DNA of 64,000 nt, from assembly GCA_027887045.1 (NCBI GenBank), contig JAPCJH010000002.1, positions 198,723 through 262,722 on the forward strand, written 5' to 3'. The notes beneath the pieces are model-generated. The model had not been told where the DNA came from. It did not search any database and was given only the letters and a program-made list of their open reading frames with translations. The stretch comes from Nitrososphaerota archaeon (GTDB lineage: Archaea; Thermoproteota; Nitrososphaeria; Nitrososphaerales; Gagatemarchaeaceae). The position numbers were made by a program, and so were the translations under genes. The stretch's first letter is position 1; each line of letters begins with the position of its first letter. Shown here one piece after another: positions 1 to 7,723 of this stretch.

Positions 1-1
1 A

Positions 2-703
2 GGCCCAGGTCAAGAGCTTTTGATTGGTGTGGCTTTCCTGATCGCAACTATCACGACCTTCGTCCCCGCTTTCCTTGCTGCGGCGCGCCACCTGGCGGCA
101 CTTGGAGAGGACGGCTACATGCCGCACTCCCTCGCGAAGCTGTCTTGGGTGTTCACGTTGGTGGCGGTGTTTCTCCTGGCCGTTGGAAACCAGGATTTTC
201 TTGTGAATATCACTGATTTCATGGTCCTGATAAGTTTGGGGATCATTACCTTCTCGGCAATCTGGCTCAAAAGGAGAGCGTCCATACGGGCGTCGTACGG
301 AACAGCGCTTCCGGTTGTCATTGGCATAAGCTGCTTCGCGTTCGGGGGGGCGGTCTACTTCCTGAGTCCGTCCGTCGTCGTCTTCGGCTCAATCGCCGTC
401 GTCTTCGCCTATCTGATTTTCGATATCCTGGAGCTGGGAAGCCTAGGAGTACAGCTCTTTCTTCCGGTCTTCAATCTCTCGTGCCTTACCGCGCTTGAGT
501 TCTTCCAGCACACAACCCCACCCGCAGGAGTTTTGGACCCGGTGACACGCCTTTTGGGAGTTGATTTGGGGACTCTGCTGGTCTACGCCATAATCGTCGC
601 TTCTGCCCTTCTGGTGGCAAACTTGATGGTCGACATCATCGTGCTCGAGAGAACGGCCCTAGTGCGAAGAGGGCACACCAGAAGCGCTACTAAGGGCCTT
701 TAG
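2..703 (+). CDS. APC-type amino-acid permease, 3' part
   Basis: This is the C-terminal part of a multi-pass permease; the reading frame is open to the window edge, so the start lies upstream. The first visible segment contains the loop AARHLAALGEDGYMP, typical of APC-superfamily permeases between membrane helices 8 and 9. At least five further hydrophobic segments follow, and the protein ends in a short basic tail. It probably imports amino acids or related amines. A second APC permease lies 1 kb downstream on the other strand with a Rieske oxygenase between them, which suggests a shared theme of nitrogenous substrate uptake. Substrate unknown. Confidence 0.72.
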   Translation, partial: GPGQELLIGVAFLIATITTFVPAFLAAARHLAALGEDGYMPHSLAKLSWVFTLVAVFLLAVGNQDFLVNITDFMVLISLGIITFSAIWLKRRASIRASYGTALPVVIGISCFAFGGAVYFLSPSVVVFGSIAVVFAYLIFDILELGSLGVQLFLPVFNLSCLTALEFFQHTTPPAGVLDPVTRLLGVDLGTLLVYAIIVASALLVANLMVDIIVLERTALVRRGHTRSATKGL

Positions 704-738
704 AGCAAGTCAGTCTCTTTTTGTGTTAGCCGGAGTAG

Positions 739-1707
739 TTACGCTGTGCCGAACGAAACGCCGAGTTCTCTGAGCCACTTCCTGTAAGCGATGGAAGTCC
801 TGTCGGAACGAAGGTGCAGCTCCGCTTGCAGGTCTAGCGGAAGGAGTTCGGGTCTCTGCGACTCTACTATGGGGACGTCCTGCATCGTAACCTTGTCTTG
901 GAAAGCGCGAAGCTCGTCAGCCGATTGATCATTGCCGTAATCCATCGCAATCCAAAGCCAGGCGATGCTCTTTCTCTCTTCCACTGGGCAGACGGTGAAG
1001 AAGATTGCAAAGTTTTTCGCGCCAGAGGATTTTGAAAAGTGCATCGAAAGGGGACGAAACACGCGATACGTGTAGCTGACAGAAGCACCGATTCCCGTGC
1101 CGTCTGGGTCGGGCTGCCAGACTCGGATGTCCTTTGCGACGATCCCGTTCGGCCCCGTCTCTACCTCGTAGTCCTCGATCTCAGTATGCTTTCGGTCTCC
1201 CAACAGCCCCTCGTGCACGAACGGAAAGTGAGCCACGTCCAAGGCATTTTCAATGGCCCGTGGGGCGCTCGCGCTGTAGGAATAGGGTCCGCAGAGAATC
1301 TTGCGGTACTCTCGATTGCCCCACTCAGGGAACGGGGGGACGCTCATGGCCGGGTCCCCAAGACTCGCCCACACTAGCCCGTATTCCTCCTTTGACTTGT
1401 AGACCGTCACCTGGGCCTTTTCGGGTGGTTTCTGGTCTGAGTGTGCCGGCATTCTCACGCACCTCCCTGTGCTGTCGTAGGTCCAACCGTGGTAAGCACA
1501 GACGAGAGTCTTCCCGTCGATCCATCCCAGAGACAGCCTCGTCCCCCTGTGCATGCAGAGGTCCTTCCAAACTAGAACCTCGCCACCGCACCGCCAGATC
1601 GCAAGGTCCTCCCCGAGGAGCCTGCCTCCAATTACAATGTCTTCCCGGACATCTTCCGACTTGGCGAGGGGGTGCCAATCGTTCTGAAGTACCGGATCCC
1701 GGATCAT
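739..1707 (-). CDS. Rieske non-heme iron oxygenase, terminal (alpha) subunit
   Basis: A terminal oxygenase of the aromatic-ring hydroxylating or demethylating type, using a Rieske 2Fe-2S centre and a mononuclear iron to activate O2. The Rieske ligands are C51, H53, C70 and H73 (CMH...CAYH). The mononuclear iron site is in ENALDVAHFPFVH, with D157, H160 and H165. At 322 residues it resembles the compact VanA or phenylpropionate dioxygenase-like group rather than long dioxygenases. No ferredoxin or reductase gene is visible nearby. It ends 14 bases before the permease start on the same strand, so co-transcription after the permease is likely. Substrate cannot be told from sequence. Confidence 0.87.
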   Translation of the reverse strand: MIRDPVLQNDWHPLAKSEDVREDIVIGGRLLGEDLAIWRCGGEVLVWKDLCMHRGTRLSLGWIDGKTLVCAYHGWTYDSTGRCVRMPAHSDQKPPEKAQVTVYKSKEEYGLVWASLGDPAMSVPPFPEWGNREYRKILCGPYSYSASAPRAIENALDVAHFPFVHEGLLGDRKHTEIEDYEVETGPNGIVAKDIRVWQPDPDGTGIGASVSYTYRVFRPLSMHFSKSSGAKNFAIFFTVCPVEERKSIAWLWIAMDYGNDQSADELRAFQDKVTMQDVPIVESQRPELLPLDLQAELHLRSDRTSIAYRKWLRELGVSFGTA

Positions 1708-1720
1708 ACGGAGGAAGGCG

Positions 1721-3319
1721 CTACTCTGGTGGGAGCTCTTTATAGCTCAAGGAGATGTCGATGCCTTTCGACTTGTGGTATTGCCGAGAGGCCAGATATA
1801 TCACGGCGCCGGCGACGAGGGTACCGACAAGATAAGTCTCGTTCAGGGCGTTGAAGAACGCGAAGGTTGGACTCGTCAGATACTGGTACGATATGAAGCT
1901 GAAAACCGCCGCACTCAGAATGCCTGCCAATCCGAGCAGAACCTTCGCGCCACCCCGTTCCTTGCGGAACGCGTGAGTCGCTGCGGCGAGACCGACGAAC
2001 ACGAAATAGACCATGGAAGCAAGTATGGCGCTAAAGAGGGCCGAGAAGCTCTCGAAGAAGTAGGTCGCGAGCCCAATGAGACCAACGGCTATCACGAGGT
2101 CCACCAGGTGGGCGAAGATGGGCGAGCCTAGCCTGGGGCTCACGTAGGAAAGTTTTGAAGGGAGGAACCTGTCGAATGACTGAGCTAGCAGATACCGGGA
2201 GAAGATGATGACACCGTAAGCAATCGTTCCAAATTGCATCAGGATCAGTCCTATTCCGATAGCCCAGGCAATGTAGACGTTGTTGGATACGGCCATCGCG
2301 AGAGTGAAGAAGTTGAGGCCTGCGTAGGTCCAAGCCTTATTGCTGAATGCGGCGTTAACAAAGGGCATCCCCGCCACTCCATACAGGACCGCGAGGGTAC
2401 CGGTGAGGAGCACGAACGCCGTAATAGCGGACGTCGGAACGTTCCACTTCAGGGCCCTTGACCCTTTGATCTCCGAAGCCACTGCGGGAGCCGCGTTGAG
2501 CCAGGGATACACAAACGCGAACATGACAGGCATTATGTAGATGACGTTGGAAAGGTTGACGTCGAATGGCAACCCCGAAGGATGGTAGGAATTCACTAGC
2601 GCCTGATACGTCGAGTTGGCGCCACCGTACTGAAGAAACGGCCCGGTTCCGTCGATGTAGCTCTTCACCCCCGCCTGGCCTGCTCCAAGCAAAACCCCAA
2701 CAGCGAGCAGTAGGGCAAAGACTCCGAAGACCGTCAGCACGGTGACTAGCCGATAACCGGCCTTCGGCTTCCAGATGTTTAGGAGGATAACGCCCGCAAA
2801 AGGTACGGCGCCGACGATGAACTGCCAGGTGGAGTTTGAGAAGAGGAGTCCCCAAGAGCTGGTTGCCGCCCCATACGAGAAGAACATGGTCAGACCGACA
2901 CTCCCTATCGCGAAATCGGTCAGCACCGCGACAAGGGCTAGGAACGCGAGAGTTTCCATGGTATAACCCCAGAAAGATAGGGTACTCCCGAAGAATCCGC
3001 CGAACGTCCTGGAAATCCAGACGTAGTCACCTCCGGTTCTCGGAAAGCGCCTTGACATCATCGTGTAGACCACTATCTGAGGAATTGAAAGGAGAAACGC
3101 TATTCCCGAGGCGGCGACCAGGTTCAGGCCCGTAACCGATGGCACGATAAATAAGGTCGCGGCTGTCGAACCTGCAATCGTCGTGAGTAACGGACCAATC
3201 GACATGTTGCTCAGGTTTAGAGAGATGCTGTCGAGAAATGATACGTTCTTTACGAGACCAGTGCTCTCTCTCAGGAATACCTTGGGCTTCGGCTCCTCCG
3301 TGACAGCCTGGTCAGCCAA
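1721..3319 (-). CDS. APC-superfamily amino-acid permease
   Basis: A 532-residue integral membrane protein with about 12 hydrophobic segments. The N-terminal signature SLNLSNMSIGPLL and the segment RRFPRTGGDYVWISR are characteristic of the APC amino-acid/polyamine/organocation family. The start is a TTG codon; a clear TATA box about 27 bases upstream (3343-3350) predicts a leaderless transcript beginning near it. The Rieske oxygenase follows 14 bases downstream in the same direction, so the two may form a uptake-and-oxidation operon. It is a paralogue in type of the truncated permease at the window start. Substrate unknown. Confidence 0.86.
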   Translation of the reverse strand: MADQAVTEEPKPKVFLRESTGLVKNVSFLDSISLNLSNMSIGPLLTTIAGSTAATLFIVPSVTGLNLVAASGIAFLLSIPQIVVYTMMSRRFPRTGGDYVWISRTFGGFFGSTLSFWGYTMETLAFLALVAVLTDFAIGSVGLTMFFSYGAATSSWGLLFSNSTWQFIVGAVPFAGVILLNIWKPKAGYRLVTVLTVFGVFALLLAVGVLLGAGQAGVKSYIDGTGPFLQYGGANSTYQALVNSYHPSGLPFDVNLSNVIYIMPVMFAFVYPWLNAAPAVASEIKGSRALKWNVPTSAITAFVLLTGTLAVLYGVAGMPFVNAAFSNKAWTYAGLNFFTLAMAVSNNVYIAWAIGIGLILMQFGTIAYGVIIFSRYLLAQSFDRFLPSKLSYVSPRLGSPIFAHLVDLVIAVGLIGLATYFFESFSALFSAILASMVYFVFVGLAAATHAFRKERGGAKVLLGLAGILSAAVFSFISYQYLTSPTFAFFNALNETYLVGTLVAGAVIYLASRQYHKSKGIDISLSYKELPPE

Positions 3320-3342
3320 GGAATGTGTGAAAATGGATACGG

Positions 3343-3350
3343 TATATAAT
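3343..3350 (-). promoter_or_regulatory. TATA box of the APC permease
   Basis: Reads ATTATATACC on the minus strand, centred about 27 bases before the TTG start at 3319. This is the spacing expected when transcription starts at or next to the start codon. Confidence 0.5.
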
Positions 3351-3415
3351 ATTGCATTTGCATGTTTGTGTTAAAAGACCGTTCGCCCTGCAAAATTCGG
3401 GAGCCGGGATGCAGC

Positions 3416-3583
3416 TCAATATCCTATTTCCGAACTGGGCCGGAGGTGTCGCATCGACTTGACGCGGCCGCATCTCTTGCACTTGTAGAGCCCCCTGCCT
3501 CGCGGATTGTAATCCCTGGTATCCACTACCGCCTCCTGCTCTGTCCGCATCATGCACTTCTCGCAGTATCTGTAATCTGGCAT
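3416..3583 (-). CDS. small zinc-ribbon protein, 55 aa
   Basis: A short frame starting ATG with two CxxC knuckles, C7/C10 (CEKC) and C35/C38 (CKRC), separated by a basic linker ending in a GRGLYKCKRCGR stretch. This spacing is a typical zinc ribbon. It is divergent from the DUF131 pair and lies behind the permease promoter. The family cannot be named; the role could be nucleic-acid binding or a protein-protein adapter. The regular knuckle spacing and coding-like composition are the only support. Confidence 0.55.
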   Translation of the reverse strand: MPDYRYCEKCMMRTEQEAVVDTRDYNPRGRGLYKCKRCGRVKSMRHLRPSSEIGY

Positions 3584-3677
3584 CTTTGACGTTTCACCGA
3601 AGCTTTCCAGTTGAGCTTTGTGTCACACGGGACGCTCTAGTAAAAGTCTTATCGTTGGGAGACCATATCGTCCCTTC

Positions 3678-3911
3678 ATGGTTGATTTGCTGACCGTTGG
3701 GACATATTTAGTCTTCGCTGGGATTCTGATCCTGGTTGCCGCACTGGTCGTCGAATCACGAAAGGATAGCGCGGGCTTGAAGGCAAAGGGAGGAGCGGTA
3801 TTGCTCATCGGTCCCATTCCAATAATCTTTGGGAGCGACGCGAAGTGGGCGAGCGTCGCCATTGTCCTTGCGCTGGTGTTGCTAATTGTCACGATCATTA
3901 TCGCGTCGTAA
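3678..3911 (+). CDS. DUF131 (TIGR00304-type) membrane protein
   Basis: A 77-residue protein with two membrane segments around the family signature GGAVLLIGPIPIIFGSD. ATG 3678 is chosen because it starts just before the first membrane helix; the frame upstream is not protein-like. The stop codon abuts the TTG start of a second, related protein, so the two are translated from one message. DUF131 proteins are archaeal membrane proteins of unknown role. Confidence 0.7.
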   Translation: MVDLLTVGTYLVFAGILILVAALVVESRKDSAGLKAKGGAVLLIGPIPIIFGSDAKWASVAIVLALVLLIVTIIIAS

Positions 3912-4193
3912 TTGAGGTACAATCGAGTGCGGCTTGGGATCCTCTATTTCATCGGGTTCGCCGTTATCTTGGCAGGCTCGTTACTCATATTTGCGGGTTC
4001 GATAGAAGGAGGAAACGCATCCACCGGGGGAGTCATTCTTATCGGTCCGTTCCCGATAGTGTTTGGAAGCGGCGCGAATGGGCCCCTCCTTTCTGGCCTC
4101 TCACTTTTCCTAGGGGTCTTGATGCTCGAAGTATTCCTACTCAGTTGGCTCTATTTCAGGGCCGGGGAGCCGTCTCATGAGATGCAAGAATGA
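3912..4193 (+). CDS. second DUF131-type membrane protein
   Basis: A 93-residue protein with three hydrophobic stretches and the same signature as its upstream neighbour, GGVILIGPFPIVFGSG. The TTG start directly follows the neighbour's stop codon, so this is a tandem duplication in one operon. The C-terminus is an extra membrane helix with a short polar tail absent in the first copy, suggesting the two form a heteromeric complex. Function unknown. Confidence 0.7.
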   Translation: MRYNRVRLGILYFIGFAVILAGSLLIFAGSIEGGNASTGGVILIGPFPIVFGSGANGPLLSGLSLFLGVLMLEVFLLSWLYFRAGEPSHEMQE

Positions 4194-4198
4194 CAAGG

Positions 4199-4207
4199 CA
4201 TATATAG
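4199..4207 (+). promoter_or_regulatory. TATA box of the IscA-type gene
   Basis: CATATATAG centred 27 bases ahead of the ATG at 4230, consistent with a leaderless transcript. Confidence 0.5.
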
Positions 4208-4229
4208 ACTCTGGAGGTTTTGTCAAAAT

Positions 4230-4577
4230 ATGCAGAAGCTTCAACCGCTGGTCACAATAACGCCCGCAGCAGCGACAAAGCTCAGTGAAGTTCTAAAGCA
4301 GGAGGGGGCCTCGGACTCTTACCTGCGGGTCGAGGTCTACGAGACGGGAGGGTGCGCGTGCAGTGGCGGATTCAAGTATGCTCTAAGCCTCGAGAAGGAG
4401 CCACGCTCTACAGACGTTGTAGAGGAAGTCGGCGGACTCAGAGTGATGATCGAGCAGAAGAACGAGAATATGGTGCGCGGCTCCAAGATAGACTACTACG
4501 AGACACTACAGCGCACGGGATTCAAGATAGAGAACCCGAACGTGCACGTAGAAGCCTGCGGATGCGGCGGGCACTAG
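4230..4577 (+). CDS. IscA/HesB-type iron-sulfur cluster carrier
   Basis: A 115-residue A-type carrier that receives Fe-S clusters or iron and passes them to apo-proteins in the cytosol. The C-terminal CGCG (C110, C112) and an upstream cysteine pair (C42, C44 in GGCACSGG) give the conserved cluster-binding set. An extra residue separates the first pair compared with the single cysteine of bacterial IscA. It has its own promoter. Fumarase follows after 86 bases; the fumarase here is class II and needs no cluster, so the link is only positional. Confidence 0.86.
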   Translation: MQKLQPLVTITPAAATKLSEVLKQEGASDSYLRVEVYETGGCACSGGFKYALSLEKEPRSTDVVEEVGGLRVMIEQKNENMVRGSKIDYYETLQRTGFKIENPNVHVEACGCGGH

Positions 4578-4663
4578 ACGCTCATAGACGAGTACACAAA
4601 CAATTTCCACCGAACTCTGCGCCTAAGGCTTAAGAGAAGTCCTCCCCAGCGTTACGACGACCG

Positions 4664-5995
4664 ATGAAATATGTAGAAGGGTCGAAGAAAGTGTTTCTCA
4701 AAACCGGCACTAGGTTCCCTCGGCGACTCATCTGGGCGGTCGCGCTTGTCAAGGAGGCAGCAGCGAAGACCAACGTAACGCTCGGTCTGCTCGATGCATC
4801 GACAAGTGCCGCAATAATCAAAGCGTCGAAGGAGGTCGAGACTGGGAAACACGACGACGAAGTGTCGGTCGACGTCTTCCAAACCGGGTCTGGGACCGGA
4901 ATCAACATGAACATCAATGAGCTGGTTGCTGAACTCGCTTCGCGGCTGCTAAGGAAGAAAGTCCATCCGAAAGACCAGGTCAACTTGGGACAATCTTCCA
5001 ACGACGTCGGTCCCACCGCGATCCGGATTTCGAGCTGCTACCTCGTTGTCAGGAACCTTATCCCAAGCCTGCAGGCGACGATTGATAGCCTTGATGAATT
5101 GGCCAAGAGGACCTCGCGCGTCTACAAAACCGGTAGAACTCATCTAAGGGATGCGCTACCAGTCACGATGGGACAGGAGTTCGGTGCATACGCGAGCGCT
5201 TTCGAACATGACCTCATCATTCTGAGCGAAGCCATTGTCTACGTAAGAGAACTTCCCATAGGGGGAGCCGCTGTCGGAACTGGCCTCAACACTCACCCTC
5301 GGTTCGGCCAGCTCATGTGCCGCGAGATCTCTCGCAAGACCGGAATCCGGTTCGTCGCCGCCAGAAACAAATTCAGACCGACCAAGTTTCTTACTGATCT
5401 CGTCTCGCTGAGCGGCGGCTTGAGGGTAATCGCCCTTGATCTTTACCGTCTCTGCCAGGATTTGAGGTTGATGTATTCAGGCCCCAAGACTGGGTTGTCT
5501 GAGATTGACATCCCGAGCCAGGAAGAAGTTGCGGGGAGCAGCATAATGCCCGGGAAGACCAATCCTGTTACGGTCGAAAGCGTCCTTCTGGCATGCGCGC
5601 AGGTCCTCGGGATGGATCACGCCAACCAGGTAGCCTCAATGTTGGGCGAGTTCGAATTGTCAATGGGCATACCTCTTGTGGGTTACAACCTTGCGATGCA
5701 GATTGAATTGCTATCTGAATCATTGCGAAAGATCTCGAGCGTCGTGCTTGACCGGCTCGTCCCCGACAAGGAACTGAATAGACGCTACGCGGAGAACAGC
5801 CAGGCGCTGGTTACGGTTATCTCCCCTAAGGTAGGGTACGACAGGGCGGCCGCGATCGGGAAGAAGATCGGGAAGGGCCTTAGTACTAGAGAAGCCCTAC
5901 GTCAGATGGGCTACTCAGAGAAACAAATCAATCAGATACTTGACCTGAGAAGGCTCGTCAGGCCTGGATTCCCCGCAAAAGAAGTTAAGGACTAA
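4664..5995 (+). CDS. fumC: class II fumarase / aspartase superfamily lyase
   Basis: A homotetrameric lyase, most likely fumarate hydratase of the citric acid cycle. Visible signatures are TGSGTG (74-79), GQSSND (109-114), TGRTHLRDALP (156-166) and the superfamily active-site loop GSSIMPGKTNP (291-301). The loop carries Thr where most family members have Val, Cys or Arg. Aspartate ammonia-lyase cannot be excluded, but the THL in the second region favours fumarase. The N-terminus is about 30 residues short: the usual YGAQTQRA region before the RFPR motif is missing, and an in-frame stop at 4631 prevents extension. Confidence 0.8.
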   Translation: MKYVEGSKKVFLKTGTRFPRRLIWAVALVKEAAAKTNVTLGLLDASTSAAIIKASKEVETGKHDDEVSVDVFQTGSGTGINMNINELVAELASRLLRKKVHPKDQVNLGQSSNDVGPTAIRISSCYLVVRNLIPSLQATIDSLDELAKRTSRVYKTGRTHLRDALPVTMGQEFGAYASAFEHDLIILSEAIVYVRELPIGGAAVGTGLNTHPRFGQLMCREISRKTGIRFVAARNKFRPTKFLTDLVSLSGGLRVIALDLYRLCQDLRLMYSGPKTGLSEIDIPSQEEVAGSSIMPGKTNPVTVESVLLACAQVLGMDHANQVASMLGEFELSMGIPLVGYNLAMQIELLSESLRKISSVVLDRLVPDKELNRRYAENSQALVTVISPKVGYDRAAAIGKKIGKGLSTREALRQMGYSEKQINQILDLRRLVRPGFPAKEVKD

Positions 5996-6014
5996 GACTC
6001 GGCGTGACGTGATA

Positions 6015-6512
6015 TCATAAGCGCGTCTTAACCCCGATCTTTTCCATGAGCTTGCCGAGCTCTGAGTCGTCAACCGCGTCGATCCTGAGGTATTTCAGAA
6101 TTTGTTCTTCGTTCATCCCCATTCTCCGCGCCTCCTCGATCGTGTATCTGTAAGCTTCAAGTTCGGTCGGCCTGTCGACATATTCGAACGTCTGGTCGTA
6201 GAGCTCCTTCCCCTCGAGGAATTGCTTGACGTGGACCAAAACGTGGATTACGTCGAGATACAGGAAACCTACCAGCGCGGTCTGCAGATATCTGCGACCG
6301 ACGCAAACCGTACCAGTGTCTCTGTCGAGCCACAGACCCCAGTCTGAGTCTTCCACTTTCAGTTTCAGATGCTGTGCTATCTTCAGCATGTTTGTCTTGG
6401 AACCGAAAACCCGGAGGAGGGTGGGCGAATTGTCAAGCCCCGAGAATACTCCGATGAATTTTTGTTCCCCTGTTCGAACATCCCTTCTTACCTTAAACCC
6501 GCTCAGCCGCAA
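6015..6512 (-). CDS. conserved protein with metallopeptidase-like HxxxH helix
   Basis: A 165-residue soluble protein. Its centre reads DVIHVLVHVKQFLEGKELYD, which places H90 and H94 on one helix, followed about 23 residues later by TELEAYR with E117 and E119. This resembles zincin-like metallopeptidase layouts, but the catalytic glutamate of HExxH is Val here, so catalysis is doubtful. The C-terminal third is helical and charged. It converges with fumarase, ending 20 bases from the fumarase stop. Exact family not recognised. Confidence 0.6.
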   Translation of the reverse strand: MRLSGFKVRRDVRTGEQKFIGVFSGLDNSPTLLRVFGSKTNMLKIAQHLKLKVEDSDWGLWLDRDTGTVCVGRRYLQTALVGFLYLDVIHVLVHVKQFLEGKELYDQTFEYVDRPTELEAYRYTIEEARRMGMNEEQILKYLRIDAVDDSELGKLMEKIGVKTRL

Positions 6513-6621
6513 AACAAATCAGAATCGCTTACGGGAAGTCAAAAGGCTGAAGCTCAAAAATGATTGAGCTTCCGAACAGATTACTGAATTTTAGAGAAAA
6601 TTTGTCTGATTGGGCCAAGCT

Positions 6622-6735
6622 TTCTTAGGCTGAAAGGGCTTCGCAGTTCTCTCCATGTTGATGGCAATCTTCATAGCGGCAATCGCCGTGCAGTTCATCC
6701 TGACCGGCGTTCAGTTCTTCTATCCTTCAAAGTGA
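6622..6735 (+). pseudogene. C-terminal relic of a MarC-family membrane protein
   Basis: The frame reads FLG, then an in-frame TGA at 6631, then KGFAVLSMLMAIF and AAIAVQFILTGVQFF to a stop at 6733-6735. This strongly resembles the last membrane helix of MarC-type proteins. Nothing of the rest of the gene remains upstream, where an opposing gene ends. An alternative is a 26-residue single-helix protein starting at ATG 6655. Confidence 0.35.
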
Positions 6736-6771
6736 AGCAAACAGACAAGCATGCCTGATTCGTGCAGAGAC

Positions 6772-6996
6772 TTACTGTACGCTGACCTTTCTTCCTCCAT
6801 TAACTGCCGGGTATCTTATCACGACTAAGCGGCCCCGGAACGTAGCCTTTGCGTTGCTCGGATTCACGAAATTCCGAACAATGGGCCCTGATTTGGTGCT
6901 TTGCCCGGAGAGTTCGCTGACAAACCATGTCGGCTGTCTGTCTCCAATCGAGATAAGAATGAGGCGCGGTCGACCCTCTGGGTGGAGTATCTCCAT
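6772..6996 (-). CDS. small hypothetical protein divergent from the phosphoribosyltransferase
   Basis: A 74-residue frame from ATG 6996 with protein-like composition (MEILHPEGRPRLILISIGD at its start) and a basic C-terminus. A GTG start 17 bases further upstream is also possible. Its start region lies back to back with that of the phosphoribosyltransferase gene. No family recognised; it could be a chance frame. Confidence 0.35.
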   Translation of the reverse strand: MEILHPEGRPRLILISIGDRQPTWFVSELSGQSTKSGPIVRNFVNPSNAKATFRGRLVVIRYPAVNGGRKVSVQ

Positions 6997-7011
6997 CCTT
7001 CTTTCGCCCAC

Positions 7012-7635
7012 GTGAATTCCCTCGTAGTAAATCTTTACGAGCAGCTGGTACGCTCGGAATGGAAACAAGACCTCGACCTGTACGTGAGGAGGGGCGGCCA
7101 TTTTGTAATCAGGATGCTGCAGGATTGTTATGCAACGAACGGAATCACGGTTCCCGCCCTCGGAGTCGACTCCTCGAGGTACACAGGGTTGGGTGAAACG
7201 TCGACGGAAATCCGCGTGTCCCTGCCAGCTGAATTAGTGTCCAAGGGGAAGAGAATCCTAGTGGTAGACGATGTCGCTGACGATGGTTCGACGCTCGGAG
7301 AAGTGAAGGCGAAGTTGACAGAAAAGAGTGGAGGAGATGTCGAGATAAGATTCCTGACCCTTTACAAGAAACCCTGGTCGAAGATGGTTCCGGACTATTG
7401 GGCCGAAGAAACGGACAGGTGGATAGTTTTTCCATGGGAACCTTACGAGGTGCTGGGGCAGATAGTGAAAAGGCAACTCCCGATGGACGACCTGGTTCTG
7501 GAGATTAGAAAAGCGGGTTTTGGAAGTAACGACATTGCTCAGTACCTGAGAGTGATTCAACTTCTCCCGGGCAAGAATGCTCAGTTGAGGAGCAAGACGG
7601 AGGCGATACAAGCATATTTTTCCCCCCCTGGTTAG
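7012..7635 (+). CDS. phosphoribosyltransferase (xanthine/hypoxanthine PRTase-like)
   Basis: A type I phosphoribosyltransferase, likely in purine salvage. The PRPP-binding motif RILVVDDVADDGSTL lies at about residues 81-95 from the chosen start, preceded by a RRGGHFVIRMLQD helix that matches the RGG-type substrate loop. A further conserved segment, VFPWEPYE, follows. GTG 7012 is preferred because the sequence upstream of it does not look like the family; a longer ATG-less frame reaches 6901. GMP synthase follows 88 bases downstream on the same strand, consistent with guanine nucleotide metabolism. Confidence 0.68.
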   Translation: MNSLVVNLYEQLVRSEWKQDLDLYVRRGGHFVIRMLQDCYATNGITVPALGVDSSRYTGLGETSTEIRVSLPAELVSKGKRILVVDDVADDGSTLGEVKAKLTEKSGGDVEIRFLTLYKKPWSKMVPDYWAEETDRWIVFPWEPYEVLGQIVKRQLPMDDLVLEIRKAGFGSNDIAQYLRVIQLLPGKNAQLRSKTEAIQAYFSPPG

Positions 7636-7723
7636 CGGCCAGCCGCGTGGCTTGAGTCTCACTCAAAGGCTCTCGCGAAGCTCAGCTACTCAAACCGAAA
7701 ATGAGAGTCCGGTGTACTGACGT

